A stretch of 64,000 nt of DNA from Gemmatimonadota bacterium (lineage in GTDB: Bacteria; Gemmatimonadota; Gemmatimonadetes; Longimicrobiales; Gaopeijiaceae): contig JACZXQ010000017.1 in NCBI GenBank assembly GCA_022571515.1, positions 28,423 through 92,422 on the forward strand, read 5' to 3'. How positions within the stretch are numbered: position 1 is the stretch's first letter; each line of letters starts with the position of its first letter. Below are positions 7,885-16,963 of this stretch, one piece after another. Both the position numbers and the translations under genes were made by a program. A model generated the notes under the pieces. It was not told where the DNA came from. It ran no database searches and saw only the letters and a list, made by a program, of their open reading frames with translations.

Positions 7885-9615
7885 CTAGGAGGCTCCAGAG
7901 CCTGGCTGAACGTACGGGCCCAACTGGTAGTTGGCTTCGAGGGTCACCAGCCTACCGTCACGCCAGACGGTCATCTCGTACGGGGCCGGCGTTTCCCTCA
8001 ACTCCCTCAGCAGCCAATGGTGTAGGCCGGCCACTCCTCCCCGGTCGCGGAAGAACGGCTCGCCGCCCACGGACAACAGCAGATCACCGGCTTCGAGCCC
8101 GGCCGTGTGCACCGCGGATCCATCCGTGACGTCTGTCACGCGCAGGGCCACCTGCTCGGATACGAGCGCCGGCGCTCCCTCGGGAAGCGAAACTTCTTCT
8201 CCTTCGAAGCCCATGTCGGGGAATCGCTCCTCGAGCGCGCGCACGGCGTACATCTCCCAGAACGACAACTGCCCCTCGGGATGCTTTGGCGCCAAGGCCT
8301 CCCAAAGCCCTGCGGCCACCGGTGCGACGTTGGCCGAAACCGGGACTTCGACGGTGAGCCGTGCCGCGTAGACTCGACGCTCGTCCTTCAGGAGCCTGGC
8401 CTCTTCGAGTGCCGTGCGGACCGACCGAGGGACGGTGCCCGAGAAGACACGGCGGCCGTTGATGGCCACGGTGAGGGGCTCGTCGAGGTCGATGAGCTCG
8501 TCATTGAGATAGAGGGTCAACTCACGAGCCCATCGCGCAGTGATGTCGATCCGCGTGGGTGACGAGACGCGGGCGTGCACGAGCGCCTGACGTGTGTCCG
8601 CTTCGATCCAATGCACACGCCGCGCGACAGGCATGATCCCCGAGTGTGGCACGCGGAGAACCTCGCGGGGCGTTACGCGCCGGGGGCGGCTGTCCAGCCA
8701 CCGCAGCACGTCGTCGTAGTGGTCCTGGAAGCCCTCGTGCGCCCGGTCGCTGAACTCTCTGTAGGTCAGGTCGTATCCGAACGCCGTCATGATGTTGCTC
8801 AAAGCACGGGGCCCACCGACCCCGCGGATGTTTTGGTCCTGTGACCCCTCCAGCACATAAGTCGGCACCCACTGGAGGTTCCGCAGCAGATGCTCCCGGG
8901 ACTCGCCTTCGGTTGAAACAGGCACGATCGCCGAGAACCAGTCGGGGTGCGCGGCGGCGAAGCCGATGGAAAAATTCGATCCGAGCGATATGCCCGTGGA
9001 GACGATCCTGTCCGGCGCCACGCTGTACCGCTCGCGCACTGCGTCTATGACTGCTCGCGCTTCCTCTGGGTGGAAGATCTCGTAGGGCAGCCGGTCCTGG
9101 GTGCGTCCGTCGCGCGACACGGTGGAAACCATGGCCGGCGATGCCACGATCCAGCCGGCCTTCTCGGCCGCCTCGACCCAAACCTGGACCATGCGCTGCG
9201 CGCTTCGGACGGCGCCCTCCTCGCTTCCAGGCGGACCGCCGTGCATCGCGAACATGAGCGGCCACTGCGCGTCGGGCGTGTAACGGCTGGGCACGCGTAC
9301 CCATACCGGAATCTCTCTACCTCCGGGCGCCGAAACGGTGAACGTGTCCACGGAGTCTCGCTCAGGGGCGAGCAGCGTCGTGGGCGTGGCCGGCCGGCCC
9401 CTCCTCATCAACTCGACGAGGTCGTGGATCTGCATCCTGCTGACGCCCACCAGGGTCGAATCAGACGCGAGCGTGGCGGCGGCTTTGTCGAAGTCCGCAT
9501 GGGTAGCGGGCCAGAGGTACGAACGCACCAGATCTTCGGAGATCTGGGCTTGGGCTGCGAGCGGGGCGGCGAGGACCGCGCCGAGCGCTAGCAAGTTCTT
9601 GATTGAGCGAGTCAT
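7885..9615 (-). CDS. Secreted alpha/beta hydrolase with C-terminal PDZ domain
   Basis: 576 residues starting at ATG 9615, which gives a clean signal peptide (MTRSIKNLLALGAVLAAPLAAQAQ); the longer open frame upstream lacks one. A PHB-depolymerase/esterase-like hydrolase domain spans about residues 100-340. Its oxyanion strand is MFAMHGGPPG, the nucleophile is S210 in GISLGSN, and the acid and His lie near GSQDQN and RAHEGFQD. A C-terminal PDZ domain follows (VTDVTDGSAVHTAGLEAGD and on). Likely a periplasmic or outer-membrane esterase or peptidase. The stop faces the dehydratase gene with only a few bases between them. Confidence 0.8.
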   Translation of the reverse strand: MTRSIKNLLALGAVLAAPLAAQAQISEDLVRSYLWPATHADFDKAAATLASDSTLVGVSRMQIHDLVELMRRGRPATPTTLLAPERDSVDTFTVSAPGGREIPVWVRVPSRYTPDAQWPLMFAMHGGPPGSEEGAVRSAQRMVQVWVEAAEKAGWIVASPAMVSTVSRDGRTQDRLPYEIFHPEEARAVIDAVRERYSVAPDRIVSTGISLGSNFSIGFAAAHPDWFSAIVPVSTEGESREHLLRNLQWVPTYVLEGSQDQNIRGVGGPRALSNIMTAFGYDLTYREFSDRAHEGFQDHYDDVLRWLDSRPRRVTPREVLRVPHSGIMPVARRVHWIEADTRQALVHARVSSPTRIDITARWARELTLYLNDELIDLDEPLTVAINGRRVFSGTVPRSVRTALEEARLLKDERRVYAARLTVEVPVSANVAPVAAGLWEALAPKHPEGQLSFWEMYAVRALEERFPDMGFEGEEVSLPEGAPALVSEQVALRVTDVTDGSAVHTAGLEAGDLLLSVGGEPFFRDRGGVAGLHHWLLRELRETPAPYEMTVWRDGRLVTLEANYQLGPYVQPGSGAS

Positions 9616-9698
9616 GCGCCAAGATTCCTCGGCGGGGAGGCAAGGCGCAAGGCAACTGCGCCCTGCGGCCGAATCTTCGTAAGGACCAGACTCCGCCC

Positions 9699-11129
9699 CT
9701 ACGCTATGAACAACAGCACGTACACCACGGCCAACGCCAGATGCAGCGTGGCGAACGGCGCCGCCGCCTTCACGAACCCGACGAACGAGAGCGGCACGTC
9801 GTGCTTGTGCATGATCGTGACCGCGACCAGCGTGGAGGCCGACCCGATCGGTGTGATGTTGCCGCCGAGATTGGCCCCGAAGATCACCGCCCACCACAGG
9901 GGGTCCGTGGGCGGGCGCACGCCACCTCCGGCCATCGGGATGCCCTCGATGATCTTGGCCAACATGGCGGCCAGCGGGATGTTGTCCGTGACCGAGCTGA
10001 AGGCCGCCGCCGACAGCAAGACGGCGGTAGTGCCGAGCCTGGGTCCCAGCGCGATCAAGGTCTCCACTCCGTGGCCGATGAGCGCCAGCACCTGGGCGTG
10101 CTCCATCACCGAAATCACCACGAAGAGCGCGGCGAAGAACGCCAGCAAATCCCAGTCGATGGTGCGGTAGAACTCGTCCACCTCGTGCTTGTAGCGCACG
10201 AGCATCACAGCCGCGAAGGCCATGGCCACGAACCCCATCCCGAGCTCGTCCACATAGGGCATCACCGACGTAGTGGCGATCGCCAGAATGAACAGCACGA
10301 GCATCGCCGCGCCGAACCAGAAGAAGCCGGTGCTCTCGATGCCGTCCCGCTCGTTGAAGCCCGCGACCAGCGCGCCTGCCTCCTCGATTTCTTCAGGTGT
10401 CTTGAGGCCACGGATGTCGAAGAGTTTCGCCCCCATCATGATGGTCACGACCGTGACCACGGCCACGAATGGGGCGGACTTGAGGAAGAACGCGACGAAG
10501 CTGATTCCGGCCGCGGTGCCCACGATGATGTTGGGCACCGAGCTGATGAGCGTGAGGAGCCCGCCGATGTTCGTGAGCAACCCCTCGACCAGTAGGAAGC
10601 CCAGGAGTTTGTCGGAGCGCTCGAGCTTGCCGAGGGACACGGCGGAGAGCGACCCCACGATGATCATCGCGGTCACGTTGTTGAGCACGGCCGAAAAGAC
10701 CACGGTCATGAGGCCGTAGTACCAGAGCAGCTTCACGGGGTCGCCGCCTGAGGCCTTGGTCAGCCGGATGGCGATCCAGGTGAATAGCCCGGAGCGGGAC
10801 GTCACATCCACGAAGAGGCTGGCGCCGAGGATGATCGTGATCACGCCCCAGTCGATTGCCGGAATGTAGACCGGCATGTCCACCGGGTGCCCACCGATCG
10901 AGTAGGGGCCGTACGGGAGGGGCAGCAGCACCGCCCCCAACAGCAGGCTGACTATGGCGAACAGCCCCACGATCAAGGATTTCTTGGCGTGTAGCTTCTC
11001 CTCGAGCGCGAGCGAGAGGATCATCGCGACCAGGATCATTGCGAAGAAGAGCGTCACCCCCAGCGACACTTCTGCAGCGTGCGCCACGTCCTGGACGGCG
11101 AGCACCATGAAGATCGACGGGAGGTTCAA
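9699..11129 (-). CDS. ArsB/NhaD superfamily permease (SLC13-like)
   Basis: 476 residues with about 12 hydrophobic segments. Hallmarks are NNVTAMIIVG in the first half and SVTDNIPLAAMLAKII plus IFGANLGGNITPIGSAST in the second: the paired N-T/N-I-P motifs of the ion transporter superfamily that holds arsenite pump ArsB, Na+/H+ antiporter NhaD and the P-protein group. The start shown is TTG; an ATG at 11108 is an alternative. The stress-protein gene upstream on the same strand is 13 bases away. Substrate unknown; Na+/H+ exchange or anion transport are possible. Confidence 0.8.
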   Translation of the reverse strand: MNLPSIFMVLAVQDVAHAAEVSLGVTLFFAMILVAMILSLALEEKLHAKKSLIVGLFAIVSLLLGAVLLPLPYGPYSIGGHPVDMPVYIPAIDWGVITIILGASLFVDVTSRSGLFTWIAIRLTKASGGDPVKLLWYYGLMTVVFSAVLNNVTAMIIVGSLSAVSLGKLERSDKLLGFLLVEGLLTNIGGLLTLISSVPNIIVGTAAGISFVAFFLKSAPFVAVVTVVTIMMGAKLFDIRGLKTPEEIEEAGALVAGFNERDGIESTGFFWFGAAMLVLFILAIATTSVMPYVDELGMGFVAMAFAAVMLVRYKHEVDEFYRTIDWDLLAFFAALFVVISVMEHAQVLALIGHGVETLIALGPRLGTTAVLLSAAAFSSVTDNIPLAAMLAKIIEGIPMAGGGVRPPTDPLWWAVIFGANLGGNITPIGSASTLVAVTIMHKHDVPLSFVGFVKAAAPFATLHLALAVVYVLLFIA

Positions 11130-11142
11130 GGCAGGAGCCCGC

Positions 11143-12003
11143 TCACAGCATCAGGAGCGGTATGGACCTCAGCTCGACCGCTAGCGGATAGGCGAGTCCG
11201 TGCATGGCGAGCTGATCCTCGTCCTTCGTGTTCATCACCAGGAGGTCGACCTCGCGTGCCTCGATCAAGCTGCGATACTCCCGAATGCGGTGCCCGCGGG
11301 TGACGATCGACTCGACGCTCAACGAGGGCGTGCGCCTCGCCAGTCCCTCCCGGCACGACTCGATGAAGTCGGTCGGATCCTTGAGCAGACGCGCTTGGAT
11401 GTCCTTTCTGGCGGAATCCGTGTCGATGGTCTCGATCTTCGAGATGGCCTCCATGTAACGCTCGAACACATGGTCGTCCTCCACGTGGCCGAGGAGGAGC
11501 GTGCCGCCCTGTTCGGTGAACCGGGCCGCGTAGTTCACCAGCCGGTCGTCGCCCGTCATATGCCCGGTCACCGCCATCACGGCTTTGGTGCGATGGCCCG
11601 TGAGCGCTCGGAGTTCCGGCCGCTCTGGATGCGGCATCACGAGGACCGGCGTTTTTGTGGCTTGAGTCAGGACGTCCACGTACTCGCCGAGCGTGTAGGG
11701 CCAGCGCCAACTGTCGGAGTGGAGATGGCGATAGGTGCACACGAGCCCCGGCCTCTCCTTCTCGATCAACTCCAGGAGTTCGGGCACGGTGTCGAACTCG
11801 CCGCCGTGTACCGTCGTCCACCTGAGGTTCTCGCCCGCGTCGAGGGCACCGAGGAAGGCACGGACCCTCTCCCCGAAGTCGGCGGCCTCGTCCGGTGGTT
11901 GGTCCGAGACGATCATGACGGAGCCGATCTCCACCTCCTCGGGGTGGAAGATCGTGCGGGTGGCGGAGCGGAAGACGCTCTCGAACTGGTCGACTCTGGT
12001 CAT
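11143..12003 (-). CDS. Tandem universal stress protein-like regulator
   Basis: 286 residues from ATG 12003. It has the size and strand/helix rhythm of two fused UspA-type domains: one ending at TKTPVLVMPHPE near residue 140, the second at AVELRSIPLLML at the C-terminus. The phrases VDLLVMNTKDED and VCTYRHL fit UspA core strands. The ATP-binding G..G loops are weak, so it may not bind nucleotide. It is the first gene of a two-gene operon with the transporter, a pairing often seen where a Usp domain tunes ion transport. Confidence 0.7.
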   Translation of the reverse strand: MTRVDQFESVFRSATRTIFHPEEVEIGSVMIVSDQPPDEAADFGERVRAFLGALDAGENLRWTTVHGGEFDTVPELLELIEKERPGLVCTYRHLHSDSWRWPYTLGEYVDVLTQATKTPVLVMPHPERPELRALTGHRTKAVMAVTGHMTGDDRLVNYAARFTEQGGTLLLGHVEDDHVFERYMEAISKIETIDTDSARKDIQARLLKDPTDFIESCREGLARRTPSLSVESIVTRGHRIREYRSLIEAREVDLLVMNTKDEDQLAMHGLAYPLAVELRSIPLLML

Positions 12004-12101
12004 GGCCGGGAATCTGGCGCACCCTTCACCGGTTCGACAAGCGGCGCCCCCCACCCGATCTTGTCGAGATGCTCAGAGGTCCCCCGCTCAGGAAGTGCGC
12101 A

Positions 12102-13658
12102 ATGCAGGGTTTGGGAGTAAGCCGCGCCGTTGTCGTCTTGGCCCTTTCCGCCGCGGCCTGTGGCCCCACGGCACAACCCATCGACGTGGTCGAGTCGACG
12201 ATCGCCCGGATCCAGGAGTCCATCAGCGACGGCCGTACGACGTGCCGGATGGTTGTGCAGACCTACCTGGACCGGATCGAGGTGTACGACGAGTCCACCG
12301 TGAACGCGATCACGGTCGTGAATCCCAACGCCCTCGCACGGGCTGACGAAATCGACGCGGCCGTGGCGGCCGGCGAGGAGCTCGGCCCACTCTTCTGTGT
12401 GCCCATGCTGGTGAAGGACAACTTCGACACGCACGACCTTCCGACGACGGGTGGCTCGATCGCCCTGATGGGAAGCCTGCCGCCCGACGATGCCTTCATG
12501 GTGCGGCGCATTCGGGAGGCCGACGCGGTCGTGATCGCCAAGACCAACATGGCCGAGTGGGCCTTCAGTCCCAGGCAGACGGTAAGCTCGTCATACGACA
12601 CGACGGCCAACGCATATGACCTCGAACGCGTACCGGCCGGGTCGAGCGGAGGCACGGCCTCGGGCGTCGCGGCCAGCTTCGCCGTGGCCGGGCTGGGGAG
12701 TGACACGGGAAACTCGATCCGGGGGCCGGCTTCCCATCTGGCGCTGGTGGGGATCCGCTCGACCATCGGTCTCACTAGCCGTGATGGGGTCATTCCGCTT
12801 TCGTTCGACCGTGACATCGCCGGGCCGATAGCGCGCACGGTCATCGACGCCGCGAAGATCTTCAACGTCGTCGCGGGATACGACCCGGCCGACCCCTACA
12901 CCGAGGCTGGGCGTGGCCGCAAGGAAGCGGACTATACGGAGGGCCTCGAGCCAAACGCCCTCCAGGGAGCGAGGATCGGCGTCCTCAGGTCGCTGGTGGA
13001 CGGAGAGGACACGGACACTGCGGTGGCTCGGGTCTTCGAGCAGGCTGTGGCGGACTTGGTCCGCCTAGGCGCCGAAATCGTCGATCCGTTCGACTTCGAT
13101 GTGCAGGAGCAGCTTCGCCGGTCGGGAATGTTCTGTGGACGCTTTCGTTACGACATGCACGTGTACCTCCAGTCGCTCGGCGACGCCGCACCGATCAAGG
13201 ATGTCATGGAGGTTCTCGAGACCGGTGAGTACTCCCCTTACGTCGAGCGCTCGTTGCGCCGGTACGCGAACTCGCCGCTCGACGTGCATCCGGCCGACGC
13301 CGACCCGCCCTGCCATGATTACCTGGAGAACGAGGGGCGCCAGGCCTACCTGTCGGACCTGGTGACGGCAATGGATCAGGCTCGCGTGGACGCGATCGTG
13401 TACCCGACGTGGAGGAATCCTCCGGCCCATATCGATCGCGCCCGGGAGGAGTACAAAGGAGACAACAGCCAGCTCGTGGCCCCGGCCACCGGCATGCCTG
13501 CCATCACCGTTCCGATGGGGTTCACCTACGGCAATCTGCCGGCGGGCCTACAGATTTTGGCACGCCCGTATGACGAACTCCTCTTGTTCAAATACGCCTA
13601 TGCCTACGAGCAAGGCACACATCACAGAAAGCCGCCCGAGGGCTTTCCTGCTCTTTGA
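12102..13658 (+). CDS. Amidase-signature lipoprotein
   Basis: 518 residues from ATG 12102, which puts a lipobox at C20 (LALSAAAC). The Ser-cisSer-Lys triad is complete: K105 (LVKDNFDT), S180 (AGSSGG) and S204 (SDTGNSIRG). The spacings of 75 and 24 are those of characterised amidase-signature enzymes. Position 203 is Asn where Gly is usual. It is longer than GatA-type proteins and lies outside any gat cluster, so it probably hydrolyses extracytoplasmic amides. A 43-base leader separates it from a divergent stress-protein gene. Confidence 0.85.
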   Translation: MQGLGVSRAVVVLALSAAACGPTAQPIDVVESTIARIQESISDGRTTCRMVVQTYLDRIEVYDESTVNAITVVNPNALARADEIDAAVAAGEELGPLFCVPMLVKDNFDTHDLPTTGGSIALMGSLPPDDAFMVRRIREADAVVIAKTNMAEWAFSPRQTVSSSYDTTANAYDLERVPAGSSGGTASGVAASFAVAGLGSDTGNSIRGPASHLALVGIRSTIGLTSRDGVIPLSFDRDIAGPIARTVIDAAKIFNVVAGYDPADPYTEAGRGRKEADYTEGLEPNALQGARIGVLRSLVDGEDTDTAVARVFEQAVADLVRLGAEIVDPFDFDVQEQLRRSGMFCGRFRYDMHVYLQSLGDAAPIKDVMEVLETGEYSPYVERSLRRYANSPLDVHPADADPPCHDYLENEGRQAYLSDLVTAMDQARVDAIVYPTWRNPPAHIDRAREEYKGDNSQLVAPATGMPAITVPMGFTYGNLPAGLQILARPYDELLLFKYAYAYEQGTHHRKPPEGFPAL

Positions 13659-13676
13659 GCGGGGGGACACACTCCA

Positions 13677-14225
13677 ATGCTGACACCACTCCAGCGCATG
13701 AAACTGGCGCGGTACTTCACGGTCTATGACGTCGACGACGACGGCTGCGTCGGGCTCCGCGATTTCGAGAGGGTCCTCGAAAACGTTCGTGTGCTGCACG
13801 GCCTCGTCGCCGGATCGCCGCGGGATCAGACCCTCAGCGAGGCGTTCCTGCAACGCTGGGAGGCCCTGAGAGAGTCGGCGGACACGAATCAAGACGGGAG
13901 CGTCGACCTTACCGAGTGGCTGGACTACTGGGGTGTCGTGATCGAGAACGACGATCGCTACGACTCAGAGGTCGCGTCCATCGCCTCGATGCTCTTCGGG
14001 ATCTTCGATACAGATGGTGACGGCGTCATCGGCCCGGATGAGTTTTGCGACTATTACAACGTCTACGGTCTGAGCGCAGCGCTGGCCCGTCAGGTCTTTA
14101 TGGACCTGGACGCGGACGGCGATGGAGCGATGAGCCTGCTGGAGTTCATGGACATGGTCCACCAATTCTTCCGCGGGGACGACCCCCATGCTCCCGGCAA
14201 CCGCCTGTTCGGACCCTACGAATAA
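13677..14225 (+). CDS. Four-EF-hand calcium-binding protein
   Basis: 182 residues without a signal peptide. Four EF-hand loops are visible: about 18-29 (DVDDDGCVGLRD), 69-80 (DTNQDGSVDLTE), 111-122 (DTDGDGVIGPDE) and 145-156 (DADGDGAMSLLE). All have acidic residues at loop positions 1, 3 and 5, and three end in Glu. Overall length and four-hand spacing resemble animal sarcoplasmic calcium-binding proteins and the actinobacterial calerythrin group. It follows the amidase gene by 18 bases. A cytoplasmic calcium buffer or sensor is likely. Confidence 0.85.
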   Translation: MLTPLQRMKLARYFTVYDVDDDGCVGLRDFERVLENVRVLHGLVAGSPRDQTLSEAFLQRWEALRESADTNQDGSVDLTEWLDYWGVVIENDDRYDSEVASIASMLFGIFDTDGDGVIGPDEFCDYYNVYGLSAALARQVFMDLDADGDGAMSLLEFMDMVHQFFRGDDPHAPGNRLFGPYE

Positions 14226-14240
14226 GAGGCTGTCGGGAGC

Positions 14241-14828
14241 TTAGTCGCCGCCATCCCTCCGGCTCCACTGCGGCACGACATGGTTCGTGCGCGCGTATGC
14301 GATGGCTTGTCCGAGATGCTCGTGCATGTCCGTTGCGGCGAGCATGATCGCGGTTTGGACGTCCACGCTCCGCCCGAAAAAGGACGTCCTCCTGTAACGG
14401 TCGGTCCCGCTCATGTTCTCGACGATACCGATGGAGTGATCGAAGGCCACGGTGATCTCGTCGATGACCTCGGGCTTTCGCAGGTCGCCTAGACGGGCGA
14501 GTTCGTCGGTGAAACCTGCGCGCACGTGGGCCGGGGCCTCGAAGCCCCACATCGTGGGGAACAGGTAGGCCTCGGCGGCGGCCAGAGCCATCACGTCCCT
14601 CACGGACCGGACGCCCTCCATGGGCCGCCAATCCCAAAAGTCCACGGAGATGGCCTCTGCCAAAGAGGCGTACTTCCCCTTCATCTCGCGGAGATCGGCG
14701 ATCTGCGCTTCGTGCATGGTGCGCAGGCGCGGTCCCTCGCCGGGCTCCTCCATCTCCTGGCCATGGGCGGAAAGCGGCCAGGCTGCGATTGCCACCACGA
14801 CCCAGGCACTGCGACGTGGTTTCCTCAT
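14241..14828 (-). CDS. Secreted DinB-like protein
   Basis: 195 residues with a signal peptide ending near SAHGQE. The four-helix DinB pattern is present: a first helix ending KYASLAEAI, the WRPMEGVRSVRDVMALAAAEAY segment carrying the W-R-P of many DinB proteins, and a last helix ATDMHEHLGQAIAYARTN with the metal-ligand H..H spacing (HEH). DinB-fold proteins are metal-dependent thiol-S-transferase-like; this one is exported. It shares a strand with the small lipoprotein next to it, 10 bases away. Confidence 0.8.
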   Translation of the reverse strand: MRKPRRSAWVVVAIAAWPLSAHGQEMEEPGEGPRLRTMHEAQIADLREMKGKYASLAEAISVDFWDWRPMEGVRSVRDVMALAAAEAYLFPTMWGFEAPAHVRAGFTDELARLGDLRKPEVIDEITVAFDHSIGIVENMSGTDRYRRTSFFGRSVDVQTAIMLAATDMHEHLGQAIAYARTNHVVPQWSRRDGGD

Positions 14829-14838
14829 CAGATTACCC

Positions 14839-15207
14839 TCAGAAGGTACAGTTAAACCACATGTTTGAGCACTGGGCCAGGGTGGGCGTCGAGGGAGTGC
14901 ACGCGTTGGTATTGGTATTCGTGTAGCGGAACACGAGGGTATGTTGCACGCCTGCGGCCACCGTGAACTTCTCGGATTCAGAGCCGGGTGTGATCGTGGC
15001 GCGATTAACGCCGTCCCAGATCACGTTGTACGTGCGGTTCGTGTTGGAGTTGTTCCTGAACGAGACCAGGGCGGTGTTGTTCGTTTCACAGGCGCTTTGC
15101 GCAGGACCCGTCGAGTCGGACGACGAGCATCCGGTGGCCGAGACCGTGGTTCCAGCGGAGGCGAGAAGGGCGAACAAAAGTACGGCTTTGTCGCGGAGAC
15201 GTGGCAT
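14839..15207 (-). CDS. Small Asn/Thr-rich lipoprotein
   Basis: 122 residues with a lipobox ending at C27 (VSATGC) followed by a Ser-rich linker. The mature domain is beta-rich with many Asn and Thr (FRNNSNTNRTYNVIWDG) and four cysteines, two near the C-terminus (CSNMWFNC) that could pair. No family recognised. It sits directly upstream of the secreted DinB gene on the minus strand and is likely co-transcribed. Confidence 0.6.
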   Translation of the reverse strand: MPRLRDKAVLLFALLASAGTTVSATGCSSSDSTGPAQSACETNNTALVSFRNNSNTNRTYNVIWDGVNRATITPGSESEKFTVAAGVQHTLVFRYTNTNTNACTPSTPTLAQCSNMWFNCTF

Positions 15208-15593
15208 GGGGCCCCATCCTTCTAATTGTGTGCTCGGATCGACACTTCAGTATTGCACGCGCACCGGGCGCCCGCAACAATCTTTGACCTCGAAGAGCAA
15301 GCCGATATCGAGAGCAAGATGTTAATCTCGAGGCGAAGCGATCATCGGTGGGCGCGTCGAACGGGGCTTCGGAGCCTATCCGCGACGGTACTCCGAAGAG
15401 GCGCACCTCTCCTCCGCGATCACTCCGATCTGACACTGCACGGAATCTGGTCCGCCGGACCTCGAGACACCGGCTGACGTGCCCGACGGCCAGCCGCTGA
15501 GCAAGAGAGTGGCGGTTGGCGCGTGCAACGTGAGGCACGATTCGTGCATCTAATCCGCGACGACCAGTTCTATCCCTTTACCGAGGGCCACCC
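15208..15593 (+). other. Intergenic stretch without a supported gene
   Basis: 386 bases between the divergent lipoprotein and the outer-membrane protein gene. Short frames exist, but none has a family signature, a ribosome site or neighbour support. It must hold the two divergent promoters; I could not place them with confidence. Confidence 0.5.
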
Positions 15594-16901
15594 ATGGTGT
15601 GGAGTGTGAGGTGTGTGTGGATCGTAGGATGCCTGACCCTGTTTTTTTCACCGAGCGCTTGGGCGCAGGAGACTCCCTCGAGCCTCGAAACAGTCCGTGT
15701 CTTCATGGATTGCCAGGCCCCGGGCTGCCGCGACTTCGATTTCAACAGGAGAGAAATCCCCTGGGTGAGTTGGGTTCGTGACCGACAGGATGCTGACATC
15801 CACATTCTGGTTTCCTCCACGGCGGCCGGTGGGGGCACGAGCTATGAAATCACGTTCCTTGGCCGGCGCGGCTTCACGGGAGAGGACAGTGAACTCACGT
15901 ATATGTCTTCTTCGACGGACACTTCGGACGAGCGTCGGCGCGGACTCGCGGAGAGATTCAAGCATGGATTGCTCGGGTACGTGGCCCGGACGCCCATGGC
16001 CGAGCGTCTCAGAATCGAGTTCAGCGCGCCCGAAAGCGATGTCGGTGCTGAGGCCGGCGGTGGGGAACAATCACAACCGCACGACCCGTGGAACCTCTGG
16101 GTTTTCGGGGTCACCGTCGGTGGGTCCACCAACGGACAATCCCTCTTCACATCGAAAGCCGTGAACGGGTCCCTCTCAGCGCGCCGCACGAGCGAGGCGT
16201 GGAAGTTCGACTGGCGCTCGATGGTCAATTACAGCGAGAGCAAATTCGAACTTGCCGAGAGCACCGAGACGAGCATCCGGCGGAGATCGGGAATGGATGT
16301 GTTGATCGTAAAGTCCGTCGGCGCACTCTGGGGCGCGGGGATTCGGGCCACCTTGACCTCATCTACGTTCACCAATGAGGATATACGGCTGCGCATCCAA
16401 CCTGCCGTGGAGTACAACGTCTTCCCCTACGACGAGTCGAGCCGCCGTTCCCTCACCTTTCAATATCGAATAGGATTCTCGAGCGTCGAATACGACCAAG
16501 TGACGGTGTTCGACAAGATGGAGGAAACCCTTTACGAGCAGAGCCTTACAGCGGCCTTGGGACTACGGCAGCCCTGGGGCACGGCCAGCGTATCGCTTTC
16601 CGGGACGAGCTTCGTGGATGATCTCGATAAGAATGCCCTTTCCGTATTCGGAAACGTGACGTTCCGGATCGTCCGCGGGCTGAACCTGCGCGTGTTCGGG
16701 CTTGCGTCCCGAGTCCGCAACCAGATATTCCTTCCGTCAGCGGGGGCCACGGACACGGACATCCTACTCAGGCGACAGGCCCTGGAGACGAGCTTCACCT
16801 ACTTTACCAACTTCAGCCTGTCCTACACGTTCGGCTCGATCTTCAACAACATCGTAAACCCGCGTTTTGGGGGTGGCTCCGGAGAAATCATCTTCTTCTA
16901 G
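15594..16901 (+). CDS. Predicted outer-membrane beta-barrel protein
   Basis: 435 residues. A signal peptide ends near SAWAQE, then a small globular domain (about 30-150) with VFMDCQAPGCRDFDFNRREI and a DADIHILVSS strand, then from about 170 a run of alternating hydrophobic/polar strands ending with an aromatic C-terminus (EIIFF), as expected for an outer-membrane barrel. No named family recognised. The N-terminal domain, with its paired C-(x)4-C, may be a periplasmic plug. A stand-alone gene. Confidence 0.7.
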   Translation: MVWSVRCVWIVGCLTLFFSPSAWAQETPSSLETVRVFMDCQAPGCRDFDFNRREIPWVSWVRDRQDADIHILVSSTAAGGGTSYEITFLGRRGFTGEDSELTYMSSSTDTSDERRRGLAERFKHGLLGYVARTPMAERLRIEFSAPESDVGAEAGGGEQSQPHDPWNLWVFGVTVGGSTNGQSLFTSKAVNGSLSARRTSEAWKFDWRSMVNYSESKFELAESTETSIRRRSGMDVLIVKSVGALWGAGIRATLTSSTFTNEDIRLRIQPAVEYNVFPYDESSRRSLTFQYRIGFSSVEYDQVTVFDKMEETLYEQSLTAALGLRQPWGTASVSLSGTSFVDDLDKNALSVFGNVTFRIVRGLNLRVFGLASRVRNQIFLPSAGATDTDILLRRQALETSFTYFTNFSLSYTFGSIFNNIVNPRFGGGSGEIIFF

Positions 16902-16963
16902 CAATTCGGCATGAGAAGGTCAACGGCCAGCCTGCACCATGGCCTGGGAACGGCCTCGAGGGC

